From assembly GCF_000341105.1 (NCBI RefSeq), contig NZ_ANBB01000003.1, positions 1 to 64,000 of the forward strand: 64,000 nucleotides of DNA, given 5' to 3'. Within the stretch, counting starts at the first letter, position 1. The number at the start of each line of letters is the position of its first letter. A program made the position numbers and the translations under genes. Below are positions 1-9,025 of this stretch, piece by piece. The notes under the pieces were generated by a model. That model did not search any database, had not been told where the DNA came from, and saw only the letters and a list, made by a program, of their open reading frames with translations. Origin of the DNA: Nocardiopsis potens DSM 45234 (GTDB lineage: Bacteria; Actinomycetota; Actinomycetes; Streptosporangiales; Streptosporangiaceae).

Positions 1-12
1 GCGGCTCCGCGG

Positions 13-1030
13 TCACCCGGAGGGCTGCGGCTCCCGCTCCGGGGCGGGGGCGGCCGCCCCCGCGGGCACCGGTTCCGGGGCCCGCCGCCGGAGCCGCAGC
101 ACCCCCTGGGTGAGCGCCGCGCCGAGCAGGATCAGCACCGTGCCGGCCGGCTCGTTCCAGGACAGCCGCTCGCCGAGCAGCAGCGTCCCGGCGGCGACGG
201 CCACCACCGGCACCAGGTAGGTCACGGTGGAGGCGACGGTCGCCCCGGCGTCCGCGATGATCCGGTACTGCAGCACGTAGGCCAGGCCGGTGCCGAAGAC
301 GCCGAGCGCCGCCACGGCCAGCACCGCGTCCGCGGGGACCCGGGCCGGCGCCCCGTCCAGCACCGCGGTGGCGGCCAGCATCTGCACCGTCCCGATGAGC
401 AGCTGCGCGGCGGCCAGCTCCACCGGGCCGTACCCGGCGGCCAGGGCGGGCCGGGCCGGTCCGCCGGGCTCGGCCGGGCGCCGCCCGGTGAGCAGGGCGC
501 GGCGCAGGTAGGGGGTGCCGATCCCGTAGCAGAGCGCGGCGCCCAGGGCGAGGAGCATGCCGGTGCCGTCCGCCCCGCCGAACCCGGCCCACACCCCGAA
601 CACCACCAGCACCCCGGCGAAGCCGACGCCCAGCCCGGCCAGCCGGAGCGGCCCGGGCCGCTCGTCGGAGAGCATCAGCATCGAGAACACCATGGCGAAC
701 AGCGGCGTGGCCGCGTTGCAGATGCCCGCGAGCGCGGACGGGATGTGCTGCTCGGCGTAGCCGAACAGGGTGAACGGGATGCTGTTCAGGAACAGGGCCG
801 CGACCGACAGGTGCAGCCAGATCCGGGGGGAGGAGGGCAGCCGGCCGCCGGTCAGCAGGACCAGGGCCAGCAGCGGGAGGGCGCCCGCCGCCATCCTGCC
901 CAGGGTGATCTGCGCCGGGGTGAACGCGGTGGTGCCGATCTTGATGAGCAGGAAGCTCGCCCCCCCACACCAGGGCGAGCAGCAGGAACCGCCACTGCCA
1001 GGAGGCGGGCGGCCGGAGAGCGGTCGTCAT
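13..1030 (-). CDS. EamA-family (DMT) transporter, frameshifted in helix 1
   Basis: Predicted inner-membrane drug/metabolite exporter of the DMT superfamily with two EamA repeats of about five helices each; the substrate is unknown. The open frame covers 13-894, but the family N-terminus continues upstream in another frame. From an ATG at 1030 the sequence reads MTTALRPPASWQWRFLLLALVWG. It then shifts at a run of seven C on the plus strand (960-966) and resumes as SFLLIKIGTTAFTPAQITLG straight into the open frame. Six bases in the run would restore one continuous protein of about 338 residues. The gene is divergent from the LysR gene (64-bp gap to the 1095 ATG), so that regulator may control it. 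Either this is a real frameshift mutation or phase-variable tract, or a homopolymer sequencing error. Without the first helix the remainder is probably not functional. Confidence 0.8.
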
Positions 1031-1074
1031 GGGATGTTTCTATCCCGCCCCGTCCGCTTAGGTCTACTTCAATC

Positions 1075-1084
1075 TCCTTAAGGA
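1075..1084. promoter_or_regulatory. 10-bp palindrome in the LysR/EamA divergent promoter
   Basis: TCCTTAAGGA is a perfect palindrome in the short gap between the transporter and the LysR gene. It lies between a possible -35 (TTCAAT, 1068-1073) and -10 (TAGAAT, 1091-1096) for the regulator, a plausible autoregulatory site. The function is inferred from position only. Confidence 0.3.
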
Positions 1085-1103
1085 CCCTGTTAGAATGGCT
1101 TAC

Positions 1104-2027
1104 ATGCTGAGTGTGGAACGGATGCGGGTCCTGCACGCGATCGCGCTCAACGGGTCGCTCACCGGCGCCGCCGAGGAGCTGAGGGTCACCAACTCCGCGG
1201 TCTCCCAGCAGCTCAGCAAGTTGGAGCGGGAGGTCGGCCAGCCCCTGGTGGAGCGGAACGGGCGCGGGGTCCGGCTCACCGAGGCCGCCGAGGTACTGGT
1301 CGAGCACACCTCGCGGATCCTGTCCATGGTCCGCCAGGCCGAGGCCGACCTGGAGGCGCACCGCGACGCCGTCATCGGCCACCTGCGGCTGTCCGCGATC
1401 GCCACCGCCGCCCGCGGGCTGCTGCCGCAGGCCCTGGTGGCGCTCCGGGAGAACCACCCCGGCCTGGTCGTGGAGCTCGCCGAGCAGGAACCGGACGAGA
1501 GCGTGCCGGCGGTCGCCCGGGGCGAGTCCGACCTGGCCGTGGTGGTCGACTGGATCGGCGCGCCGCTGCCGCTCTCCAAGGGGATGGCCCGCGCCCCGCT
1601 GATGGACGACGTCGCCGACATCGCGCTGCCCGCCGGGCACCCGCTGGCCCGGCACGACCTGGTGTCGCTGGAGGACGTGCTGCGGCTGCCCTGGATCAGC
1701 TGGACCCGCGGCGGCACCTGCGACGAGTGGCTGCACGGCATGCTCCGGGAGCGCGGCGTCGAGCCCCGCATCGCGCACACCGCCGAAGAGCACCAGACCA
1801 AGATGGCCCTGGTCGCCGCGGACCTGGGCGCCGCGGTCATCCCCCGCCTCGGCCGCGGCCCGGTCCCCGAGGGGGTCCGCCTGGTCCAGGTGCAGCCCGC
1901 CCTGGTCCGCCAGGTCTACGTGTTCTGGAACGCCGACGCCGCCCGCCGCCCCGCGATCCGGGCGGCGGTGCGCGCCCTCCGCGAGGCGGCCCAGACCGTC
2001 TGCACCGCGGGGCGCCCGCCGGTCTGA
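1104..2027 (+). CDS. LysR-family transcriptional regulator
   Basis: A DNA-binding regulator of 307 residues. The N-terminal winged helix-turn-helix covers roughly residues 3-62 (SLTGAAEELRVTNSAVSQQL is the recognition region). A periplasmic-binding-protein-like effector domain follows from about residue 90 to 295. I chose the ATG at 1104 because family members start with a MLxxxRLRVL-like stretch and because TAGAAT at 1091-1096 ends seven bases upstream, as expected for a leaderless transcript. An ATG at 1095 is the alternative and would have a weak AAGGA. The gene is divergent from the EamA transporter, which is its most likely target. The effector is unknown. Confidence 0.9.
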   Translation: MLSVERMRVLHAIALNGSLTGAAEELRVTNSAVSQQLSKLEREVGQPLVERNGRGVRLTEAAEVLVEHTSRILSMVRQAEADLEAHRDAVIGHLRLSAIATAARGLLPQALVALRENHPGLVVELAEQEPDESVPAVARGESDLAVVVDWIGAPLPLSKGMARAPLMDDVADIALPAGHPLARHDLVSLEDVLRLPWISWTRGGTCDEWLHGMLRERGVEPRIAHTAEEHQTKMALVAADLGAAVIPRLGRGPVPEGVRLVQVQPALVRQVYVFWNADAARRPAIRAAVRALREAAQTVCTAGRPPV

Positions 2028-2210
2028 TGCCGACCCGGACGCCGCCGGACAGGCCGCGCGGCCCCCTCGGAGACCGGCGGGGGCCGGCCCGGCCGCGCGG
2101 AACGGACCGGGACCGGGCCGGCGCGGCCGCGCCGCGGGCCGCCCGCCGGGACGCGCGGGGCCGCCGCCCCGGACCGGTGCGGCGATCCCTCCGGCGGCCC
2201 GCCCACCGGG
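2028..2210. other. Convergent gap, GC-rich, possible bidirectional terminator
   Basis: No gene is seen between the LysR gene and the ThDP enzyme that ends toward it. The stretch holds nested GGCCGCGCGG and GGCCCCC/GGGGGCC inverted repeats (about 2068-2120) that could form a terminator for both strands. There is no U-tract. Confidence 0.3.
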
Positions 2211-3908
2211 TCAGCCGCCGTGCCCGCCGAGCAGCCCGGAGAGGGTGGCGCCGGGGCTGATCACGTCCGGGTCGGTGCGCGCGTCGATCAGGGTGGGCAG
2301 ATCGGAGCCGAGCGCCCCGGAGAGGGCCTTGGCGAACTCCTCGGGGGTGTGCGCGGTGGCGCCGCGGGCGCCCAGCGACCGGGCGTAGCCGGCCAGGTCC
2401 AGCGGGCCGCTGATGTCGGTCGCCGCGGTGCGGCCCAGCTCGCGGGCCTGGTGCATGGCGATGGTGCCGTACAGGCCGTTCTGGAACACCACCACGATGA
2501 TCGCGGCGCCGGTGCGCACCGCCGTCTCCAGCTCCTGGCCGGTCATCAGCGCGCCGCCGTCGCCGGCCACCGCGACCACGGTGCGGTCCGGCTCCACCAG
2601 CTTGGCGGCGACCGCCGCGGGGACCGCGTACCCCATGGCGCCGCTGGTCGGCGCCAGCTGGGTGCGCGGCTCCTCGAACCGCCAGCCGCGGTGCAGGAAC
2701 GCCGCGAAGTTCCCGGCGTCGTTGGCGAGCACCGTGTCGGCGGGGAGCGCGGAGCGCATGGCGTCCACCACCGCCCAGGGGTGCAGCCGCCCGCCCGGGT
2801 GGACGGCGGCCTCGGCGGGGGCGGAGGTGCCGTCCAGCCAGGCCCGGTGCGCGGCGGCGAAGTCCCGGCGGGGGGCGGTCAGCGGGGAGTCGGCCAGGGC
2901 GCGCAGCGCCCGCCGGGCGTCGGCGACCGCGCCCAGCCACACCCCGGAGACCGCCCCGACCTGGTCCGGGTCGATGTCGATCTGGGCCACGGGGGAGTCG
3001 GCCGCCCGCAGCCCGGGGGCGGGGAACCGGTAGGCCTGGGTGGTGGTCTCGCTCAGCCGGGACCCGACCACCAGCACCGCGTCGGCCTCCTGCAGCGCGG
3101 CCGTCACCTGCGGCGGGCAGCCCAGCCCCAGGTGGCCCAGGTAGAGCGGGTGGCCGTTGGGGAAGACGTCCTGCCGCCGCCAGGAGGCGTACACCCCGGC
3201 CTGGAACCGCTCGGCGACCCGGACCAGCTCCTCCCGGGCGCCCCGCGCGCCGCCCCCGGCGATGATCACCGGCCGCTCGGCCCCGGCCAGCCACCGGGCG
3301 AGGCGGTCCCGCTCGTCCTCGCCCAGCGCGGGCCGGGGCGGGGCGGCCCCGGGCAGCAGCGCCGGCGCGCCGACCGGCCGCCCGAACAGGTCGCCGGGGA
3401 CCGCGATCGCGACCGGGCCGGGCCGCCCCGAGGTGGCGATGCGCAGGCCGCGCGCGGTCGCCTCGACCAGCCGGTCGGCCCGGGTGACGGTGGTGGACCA
3501 CTTGGTGATCGGCGCGTAGAACGCGGTGAGGTCCACCTCCTGGAAGGCCTCGCGCCCCAGGTGGTCGGTCTCCACCTGGCCGAGGAAGACCAGCATGGGG
3601 GTGGAGTCCTGCATGGCGGTGTGCACGGCGACCGACAGGTTGGCGGCGCCCGGGCCCCGGGTGGCCGCGGCGACGGCGGGGACGCCGGTCAGCTTCCCCT
3701 CGGCCTCGGCCATGAACCCGGCCCCGTTCTCGTGCCGGGTGGACACCAGCAGCATGTCGCCGCGCCGGTCGATGGCGTCGGCGAGCTCCAGGAAGCTCTC
3801 GCCGGGGACGGTGTAGCAGCGCCGCACGTGCGCGGCGGCCAGCAGTTCGGCGACCGCCTCGGCGGCGGTGCGGCGGTCGGTGTCCGGGGAGGAGGTCTCG
3901 GGGGGCAC
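2211..3908 (-). CDS. ThDP-dependent enzyme, acetolactate synthase large-subunit-like
   Basis: A 565-residue thiamine-diphosphate enzyme with the three-domain layout of acetohydroxyacid synthase and related carboligases or decarboxylases. The activating glutamate is E60 in the context RHENGAGFMAEAEG. The ThDP/Mg motif runs from GDG at about residue 448 to N at about 475 (FQNGLYG). The central-domain segment GRPGPVAIAVPGDLF is at 161-175. The start is GTG with AAGGA six bases upstream. No ilvN regulatory subunit or ilvC lies next to it, so this is probably not the housekeeping IlvB. A stand-alone acetolactate synthase, sulfopyruvate-type decarboxylase or other carboligase are all possible; the substrate cannot be read from sequence. 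Confidence 0.8.
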   Translation of the reverse strand: MPPETSSPDTDRRTAAEAVAELLAAAHVRRCYTVPGESFLELADAIDRRGDMLLVSTRHENGAGFMAEAEGKLTGVPAVAAATRGPGAANLSVAVHTAMQDSTPMLVFLGQVETDHLGREAFQEVDLTAFYAPITKWSTTVTRADRLVEATARGLRIATSGRPGPVAIAVPGDLFGRPVGAPALLPGAAPPRPALGEDERDRLARWLAGAERPVIIAGGGARGAREELVRVAERFQAGVYASWRRQDVFPNGHPLYLGHLGLGCPPQVTAALQEADAVLVVGSRLSETTTQAYRFPAPGLRAADSPVAQIDIDPDQVGAVSGVWLGAVADARRALRALADSPLTAPRRDFAAAHRAWLDGTSAPAEAAVHPGGRLHPWAVVDAMRSALPADTVLANDAGNFAAFLHRGWRFEEPRTQLAPTSGAMGYAVPAAVAAKLVEPDRTVVAVAGDGGALMTGQELETAVRTGAAIIVVVFQNGLYGTIAMHQARELGRTAATDISGPLDLAGYARSLGARGATAHTPEEFAKALSGALGSDLPTLIDARTDPDVISPGATLSGLLGGHGG

Positions 3909-3963
3909 GGCGGTCCTTCCATCGTTGCAAGGAGCACGGTCGCGGGGGCACCGCGAGGAGCAC

Positions 3964-4009
3964 GGCCGCGGACCCCGGCGGGCGGACCCGCCCGCCGGGG
4001 TCCGCGGCC
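3964..4009. terminator. Large perfect hairpin downstream of azlD
   Basis: Arms 3964-3985 and 3988-4009 are perfect reverse complements of 22 bases with a two-base centre. The structure sits between the stop of azlD and the start of the ThDP-enzyme gene, both on the minus strand, and probably ends azlCD transcription without a U-tract. Confidence 0.55.
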
Positions 4010-4121
4010 CTTCACCGGCTACCTGCCCCGGGAGAGGCCTCCCGTCACTTCCGCCGCGCGGCCGCCCTGCACGGGGCCCGCCGGGAGCGCGGACCGGCGG
4101 CGGGCCGCCTGCCCGGGCGGA

Positions 4122-4146
4122 GCAGGGGCCGGGGGCCGGCCCCTGC
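4122..4146. terminator. Hairpin just after the azlD stop
   Basis: GCAGGGGCCGG (4122-4132) and CCGGCCCCTGC (4136-4146) form an 11-bp stem with a three-base loop, ten bases beyond the azlD stop on the minus strand. It is probably a first terminator ahead of the larger one at 3964-4009. Confidence 0.5.
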
Positions 4147-4155
4147 GGAGACGGC

Positions 4156-4473
4156 CTAGCCGAGCCCGGCCGCGCGCAGCAGCGCGGTGGTTCCGGCGGC
4201 GGCCAGGACCACCACCAGGAAGGGCGCGCGCAGCAGCAGGGCGGCGGCCGCCGCGGCCAGGCCGGCCAGCCGGGCGGCGTCGGCGACCAGCGCGGACCCG
4301 CCGTCGGTGAAGGACTGCACCGCGACCAGCGCGGCCAGCAGCGCCACCGGGACGGTCAGCGCGAACCGGCGCACCGGCGGGGCGTCCAGCAGCCGCCGGG
4401 GCGCCGCCAGGCCGGCGAACTTCAGCAGGTAGCAGCCGACGGCGGTGACGGCGATGGCGATCCACAGGGTCAC
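4156..4473 (-). CDS. azlD: AzlD-like branched-chain amino-acid exporter small subunit
   Basis: A 105-residue hydrophobic protein with about four membrane helices, beginning VTLWIAIAVTAVGCYLLKFA. It matches the AzlD half of AzlCD-type branched-chain amino-acid exporters of the plasma membrane. The start is a GTG at 4473 whose GTGA overlaps the azlC stop by four bases, so the two genes should be translationally coupled. The length is normal for the family. The actual substrate here is inferred from the pair, not proven. Confidence 0.85.
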   Translation of the reverse strand: MTLWIAIAVTAVGCYLLKFAGLAAPRRLLDAPPVRRFALTVPVALLAALVAVQSFTDGGSALVADAARLAGLAAAAAALLLRAPFLVVVLAAAGTTALLRAAGLG

Positions 4474-5261
4474 GGCCGCACCTCCCGCCGGTCCGCGGCG
4501 CCGTCCGCAGCGCCGCCGCCGTCCCCGCCCGGGGGGACCGGTCCGTCCCCGGGACGGGCGGCCCCCCCGGCTCCGCCGCCGGCCGGCGTACCGCCGTCCG
4601 GGGCCGGGCCGAGCAGCACCGCCGCGGCGGCGAGCAGCACCGGGACGCCCGGCGGGAGGAACGGCACCGCGGCCAGCGCGATCAGCGCGCCGCCCGCGGC
4701 GACCAGCCGGATCCGGCCGCTCTCCCGCAGGCGCGGCCAGAGCAGCGCGAGGAAGATCGCCGGCCCCACCGTGTCCAGGCCGAATGCGGACGTGTCGCCG
4801 ATCCGCTCGGTGGCGACCGCGCCCAGCAGGGTGGTCGCGTTCCAGAACACGAAGAGGGAGGCGAAGGTGGCGATGAACGCGGTCCGGGACGCGGCCGGGG
4901 TCCGCTGGGCCAGGGAGGCCGCCGCGGTCTCGTCGATGACGCCGTGCGCGGCCACCGCCCGCCGGGCCCCGCGCCAGCCGAGGAGGTCGGCCATGCGCAG
5001 CCCGTACAGGGTGTTGCGGGCCCCGAGCAGCAGCGCGCCCACCGCGCCGGCGATCAGGTTGCCGCCCCCGGCGACCACCCCCACCAGCGCGAACTGCGAG
5101 GCGCCGGTGAACGCGAACAGGCTCAGAGCGCACGCCTGGGGCACGCTCAGCCCGGCGGCCACCGCCGCCGTGCCGAACGCCGTCCCGGAGACCCCGACCG
5201 CCACCCCGATGCCCAGCGCATCGCGCACCGGCGGAGAGAGAGGGAAGACTGGATTGCTCAC
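4470..5261 (-). CDS. azlC: AzlC-like branched-chain amino-acid permease
   Basis: A 263-residue membrane protein, the large partner of AzlD. Family features include the early segment FGTAAVAAGLSVPQACALSL, the FTGASQFA motif (about residues 50-57) and GARNTLYGLRM (about 80-90). About seven helices span residues 15-225. The C-terminal 40 residues are Pro/Gly-rich and probably disordered, which is longer than usual. It is encoded just upstream of and overlapping azlD. The likely role is export of leucine/isoleucine/valine or analogues. Confidence 0.88.
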   Translation of the reverse strand: MSNPVFPLSPPVRDALGIGVAVGVSGTAFGTAAVAAGLSVPQACALSLFAFTGASQFALVGVVAGGGNLIAGAVGALLLGARNTLYGLRMADLLGWRGARRAVAAHGVIDETAAASLAQRTPAASRTAFIATFASLFVFWNATTLLGAVATERIGDTSAFGLDTVGPAIFLALLWPRLRESGRIRLVAAGGALIALAAVPFLPPGVPVLLAAAAVLLGPAPDGGTPAGGGAGGAARPGDGPVPPGGDGGGAADGAADRREVRP

Positions 5262-5451
5262 GCCCCTGAACCTAGGGCGCCGGAAGTGTCCCGTTCTTGA
5301 ACGTTATTGCGCCTTCGCGGCGCCGAACGGAACCGGGCGGCCGGCCCCCTCGCTCCGGTCCGGGCGCGGGGCTCCTGCGCGCCGCCCTCCCCGCCCGCTC
5401 CCGTCCTCCCGCGCGGCCGGATATTCGCTGTACGCCGGGGCCGGGCGCCAC

Positions 5452-5457
5452 TAGCGT
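5452..5457 (+). promoter_or_regulatory. Candidate -10 element of the repeat-protein gene
   Basis: TAGCGT lies 53 bases before the ATG at 5511, in the only gene-free stretch upstream. It resembles actinobacterial TAnnnT -10 boxes. No clear -35 is seen. Confidence 0.3.
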
Positions 5458-5510
5458 TCCCTCGTCCGCCGCCCCTGCGGCCGGAGCCGATGACGAGGAG
5501 ACGGAGCGAC

Positions 5511-8060
5511 ATGCGCATACCGGGTTCGGCGGACCGGCCGGCGGAGCCGCAGGGGCGGGAGGCCGCCCGGCACGGGTACCTCCGGATGCGCGACGCGCTG
5601 CGCGCTCTGGCCATCGAGCGCTCGGCGGAGGCGGAGCGCGCCCGGCACGGCCGCATCGCCGACCGCCACCTCGACCGGTGGGGCGGCCTGGACGCCGGGC
5701 TGCCGCTGCTGGCCGCCGAACCGGAGCGGGGCGACGAGGACGGCGGGTACGGGCTGCGGAACACGGTCCGGCACCTGGCGGCCGCGGGCCGGGACCGGGA
5801 CGTGCACCGGCTGCTGGCCTGCGAGCGGCCCGCCGACCACCGCCCCGGCGCGGTGAACGTCTGGTTCGACGCGCGGGACCGGGCCGGCGACGTCGAGGGG
5901 TACCTCGCCGACCTGCGGACCGCCCGCGCGCTGGCGGCCGCGGCCGCTCCGGCCGGCGGCCGCCCAGCGCCCGGCCTGGGCCTGGAGATGCGCTACGCGC
6001 TGATGGGGATCTGCGCGGCCCGGGCCGCCGGCCCCCGCTTCGGCGAGTCGGAGGAGTTCCCCGCCCTGCTGCTGGAGGCCGGGATCTGGGACGGCGTCCG
6101 GGCGCTCTCCCGCGCCCGCGCCCGGGACCGGCCCGGTGAGCGCTGCCGGGCCCTGCTCGCGCTCCTGCCCCACCTGCCCGCCGCCGACCGGGCGGCGGTG
6201 GCGGAGGAGGCGATGGACCAGGCTCTGGTGGTCGGCGGCCCCCGCGAGGACCTGGTGGCGGAGGTCGCCCCGCTGCTGCCGGCCGAAGCCTGGCACCGGC
6301 TCTTCGACCGCGTCGAAGTGGAGTACGCCGACGGGTACGGCTGCCACGAGGTGCTGCGCGACCTGGCCCCGCACATGCCGGAGGAGGCCGCCGGCCGCGC
6401 GCTGGCGGTGGCCGCCGCCCGGCCGCCGGACATCGAGAGGGCGCTCGCCCTGGACGGGGTCGTCCCGTACCTGCCACCGGAGGCGGCCCTGGACGCCGTC
6501 CCGGCCGCCCGCGCCCTGGGCGATCCCCGGTACCGCGCGGACGCCCTGACCGCGCTGGCCCCCCGGCTGCCCGCGCAGGACCGGGCGGCGGTGCTCACCG
6601 AGGCCCGCGCCGCCGTCGCCCTGCTCGACCCGGCCGCCGAGTACGAGGGCTCGGTCCGGCTCCGCTGGACCGCGCTGATCCCGCTGCTGTCCGCCGCCGA
6701 GCGCCCGGACGCGCTGGCCGAGGCCGGGGCGGGGGAGGAGCCGCCGGGCCGGGCCGAGCTGTGGGCCGACACCGCCGCCGCGGTCCCCGCCGCCGAGCGC
6801 GGGCCGCTGCTGCCCGGCGCCCTGGAGGCGGCCCGGGCGGTACCCGACCCGTTCGACCGCACCCGGGCGCTGCACGCGGTCGCGTCCCTGCTCCCGCCTG
6901 AATCGAGGGCGCCGGTCCTCGCCGAGGCGCCGGCCGCGGCCCGGGCCGTCGCCGACCCCTGCGACCGGGTGCGGATGCTGCTCTCCCAGGCGGAGGCGGT
7001 GCCCGAGGCGGAGCGGGCGGGGGCCGCGGGCGAGGCCCTGTCCCTGGCGCGCGGGCTCACCGACGCCGACGACCGCGCCGAGATGCTGATCGGGGCCGCC
7101 GGCCTGCTCCCGCCGGAGGAGCGGCCCGCACCGCTGGCCGAGGCCGTCCGGGCGGCCCGCACCGTGGCCGACGAGGACCGCAGGTACACCCTGCTGCTCG
7201 ACGCCGCAGGGCTGCTGACCGGGGCGGAGCGCCGCGACGCGCTGGCCGGGGCCCTGGAGCTCGCCCTGGAGCACGTCGGCCACCAGAACTTCTTCGCCTA
7301 CTCGCTCCTGGACGACCTCGCCCCGGTGCTGCCCGAGGACCTGATGGTCCGGGTGCTGGAGGAGGTCGAGGAGGACGGCCGTCCCGGCTACCTGGCCCGG
7401 GTCGTGACCGGCCGGGCCGGGCACCTGTCCGGGGCGTCCCTGGAGGCCGGGCTGGCCGCCGTCCGCCGCCTCCCGGAGGGGCGGGACGGGCAGCGGGCCG
7501 CCGCGCTCACCGCCCTGTCGGACCGGCTGGACGGGGAGCGCCGCGTCCGGGTGCTGGAGGAGGCGCTGGCGGCGGCCCGCGCGGCAGGCGCCGACCCGGC
7601 CGGCATCCTGGCGCGGCTGCCCGCGGACGCCGGGCGGCGCCGGAGGCTCCTGGCCGAGCAGCTGTCCCGTCCCCGCCCGGTGTTCTTCTTCTACCACTCC
7701 CCGGGGGAGGCGTTCGCCCAGGTCGCGCCGTACCTGGACGCGGGGGAGCGGCCGCCGGGCACGCCGTGGGCGGCCTCGGGGGCGCCCGAGCCGGTGGCCT
7801 TCGCCGACGCGCCGATGCCGCACGGCATCTGCCACGAGGAGCAGGCCCACGCCGAGCTGGGCCGCGCCCAGCGGGACCGGAAGCGGGGCGCCCCCGACCA
7901 CGTCGTCCTGGGCCGGGTCCGGGCCGCCCTGGACCGCTACTCGACGGGCGATGCCCCGGGCTCCCCGGTGCTGCTCGGCGCCGCCCGGGAACTGGGCGGC
8001 CCGGCGGCGGGCCGGGAGTACCTCGCCGCGCTGCGGGACGTCTACCGCTGGTGGCCCTGA
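5511..8060 (+). CDS. Large helical-repeat protein of unknown function
   Basis: An 849-residue soluble protein with no recognised catalytic motif. From about residue 210 to 600 it carries eight or more degenerate repeats of 35-38 residues of the form LP-x3-R-x4-EAL-x2-AR-x3-D-x2-R-x3-L-x2-A, e.g. GLLPPEERPAPLAEAVRAAR. This is an alpha-solenoid resembling the HEAT-like arrays at the C-termini of bacterial STAND proteins, but no NTPase is attached. The ATG at 5511 has GAGGAG ten bases upstream; an ATG at 5490 is in frame but has no such site. The final 150 residues, including FFFYHSPGEAF, do not look repetitive. It stands alone between azlC (divergent) and a GNAT gene. Confidence 0.7.
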   Translation: MRIPGSADRPAEPQGREAARHGYLRMRDALRALAIERSAEAERARHGRIADRHLDRWGGLDAGLPLLAAEPERGDEDGGYGLRNTVRHLAAAGRDRDVHRLLACERPADHRPGAVNVWFDARDRAGDVEGYLADLRTARALAAAAAPAGGRPAPGLGLEMRYALMGICAARAAGPRFGESEEFPALLLEAGIWDGVRALSRARARDRPGERCRALLALLPHLPAADRAAVAEEAMDQALVVGGPREDLVAEVAPLLPAEAWHRLFDRVEVEYADGYGCHEVLRDLAPHMPEEAAGRALAVAAARPPDIERALALDGVVPYLPPEAALDAVPAARALGDPRYRADALTALAPRLPAQDRAAVLTEARAAVALLDPAAEYEGSVRLRWTALIPLLSAAERPDALAEAGAGEEPPGRAELWADTAAAVPAAERGPLLPGALEAARAVPDPFDRTRALHAVASLLPPESRAPVLAEAPAAARAVADPCDRVRMLLSQAEAVPEAERAGAAGEALSLARGLTDADDRAEMLIGAAGLLPPEERPAPLAEAVRAARTVADEDRRYTLLLDAAGLLTGAERRDALAGALELALEHVGHQNFFAYSLLDDLAPVLPEDLMVRVLEEVEEDGRPGYLARVVTGRAGHLSGASLEAGLAAVRRLPEGRDGQRAAALTALSDRLDGERRVRVLEEALAAARAAGADPAGILARLPADAGRRRRLLAEQLSRPRPVFFFYHSPGEAFAQVAPYLDAGERPPGTPWAASGAPEPVAFADAPMPHGICHEEQAHAELGRAQRDRKRGAPDHVVLGRVRAALDRYSTGDAPGSPVLLGAARELGGPAAGREYLAALRDVYRWWP

Positions 8061-8303
8061 CCGGCCCCGGCGGCGCTCTCCCGCAGGGTCCGGCCTCGGT
8101 GTCGCGGCCGGTGCCGGTGCTCCGGGTCCTCCGGGGCCGGCGGGCCGCGCCGTCCGCTCCGGAGGGCGGGGCGGGGAGGCGCCGCGCGGCCGAGGGGCGT
8201 GCCGCCCCGCAGCCCCGTCGACCGGTCCCGCATCGGCGGGTGCTTCGGGGCCACTGGGCCTGGATCGTTGCCGGGGAGGGAGGAGTCTCCTGGTCGGTGG
8301 CCG

Positions 8304-8331
8304 TTGGATCGGCGCCTCGGCGCACTAGGGT
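8304..8331 (+). promoter_or_regulatory. Leaderless promoter of the GNAT gene
   Basis: TTGGAT (8304-8309), a 16-bp spacer and TAGGGT (8326-8331). The ATG at 8338 is seven bases past the -10, so transcription should begin at or next to the start codon. Confidence 0.5.
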
Positions 8332-8337
8332 GCGGCC

Positions 8338-8805
8338 ATGCGGAACGACGAGAGCGGTGGGCGGGCGCGGGGCGCGGTGGAGATCGGGCCCGCGGTGGGC
8401 GAGGCCGACCGGGCGGCCTGCTATGTGATCAGGGGGGCGGTCTTCGTCGCCGAGCAGGGGGTGTCCAGCGCGCTGGAGCCGGACGCGGAGGACCCGGGGG
8501 CCGAGCACCTGCTGGCCCGGGTCGGCGGGGTGCCGCTGGGCACGGTGCGGATGGTGGTCCGCGGCCGGACCGGGGTGCTGGGGCGGCTCGCGGTGCTGCC
8601 GTGCGCGCGGGGGGCCGGGCTGGGCGCCCGCCTGGTCCGGGCCCTGGAGGAGCACGCCGCGCGGTGCGGGGTCACCCGGATCGAGCTCCACGCCCAGCTG
8701 CACGCCCGGGACTTCTACACCCGGCTCGGCTACACCGCCCACGGGCCCGAGTTCACCGAGGCCGGGATGGTGCACGTGTCCATGGCCAAGGAGCCGGTCG
8801 GCTGA
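8338..8805 (+). CDS. GNAT-family N-acetyltransferase
   Basis: A 155-residue acyl-CoA-dependent acetyltransferase. FVAEQGV near residue 36 and the substrate-loop layout resemble the ElaA subgroup. The acetyl-CoA loop is LAVLPCARGAGLGARLVRAL (about residues 83-102), containing the R-x2-G-x-G/A pattern, followed by HARDFYTRLGYTAHGPEF. The length is normal. It is probably monocistronic, with its own leaderless promoter. The acetylated substrate is unknown. Confidence 0.88.
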   Translation: MRNDESGGRARGAVEIGPAVGEADRAACYVIRGAVFVAEQGVSSALEPDAEDPGAEHLLARVGGVPLGTVRMVVRGRTGVLGRLAVLPCARGAGLGARLVRALEEHAARCGVTRIELHAQLHARDFYTRLGYTAHGPEFTEAGMVHVSMAKEPVG

Positions 8806-8923
8806 GCGGGGCGGTGGCGAGGCTCACGAAATACCGGGAGGCGGGGCGCGGGTTGGAGAGAGCGGGCGGCGGCTCCGGGCCGCGGGATCCCTCCCGCGCG
8901 GCCCCGGGACCGGCGCCGTAAGC

Positions 8924-8935
8924 TACTACCGAGTA
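8924..8935. promoter_or_regulatory. TACT-N4-AGTA palindrome upstream of the thioesterase gene
   Basis: TACTACCGAGTA overlaps a possible -10 (TAAGAT, 8934-8939) about 90 bases before the thioesterase gene. The position suits a repressor operator of the TetR type that often controls acyl-CoA genes. This is inference. Confidence 0.3.
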
Positions 8936-9025
8936 AGATTCGGTTCGGGGGCCGGGCCCGAGAACCCGGCCTCCGGTACGCGCACGCGCCGAGCGGCGCT
9001 GCGGATCGAATCGTTGAAGGAAGAC

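Noticed and set aside
2220-4310. A long plus-strand frame opposite the ThDP enzyme
   Set aside because: Gly/Arg/Pro-rich shadow of the minus-strand gene, without motifs or a ribosome site.
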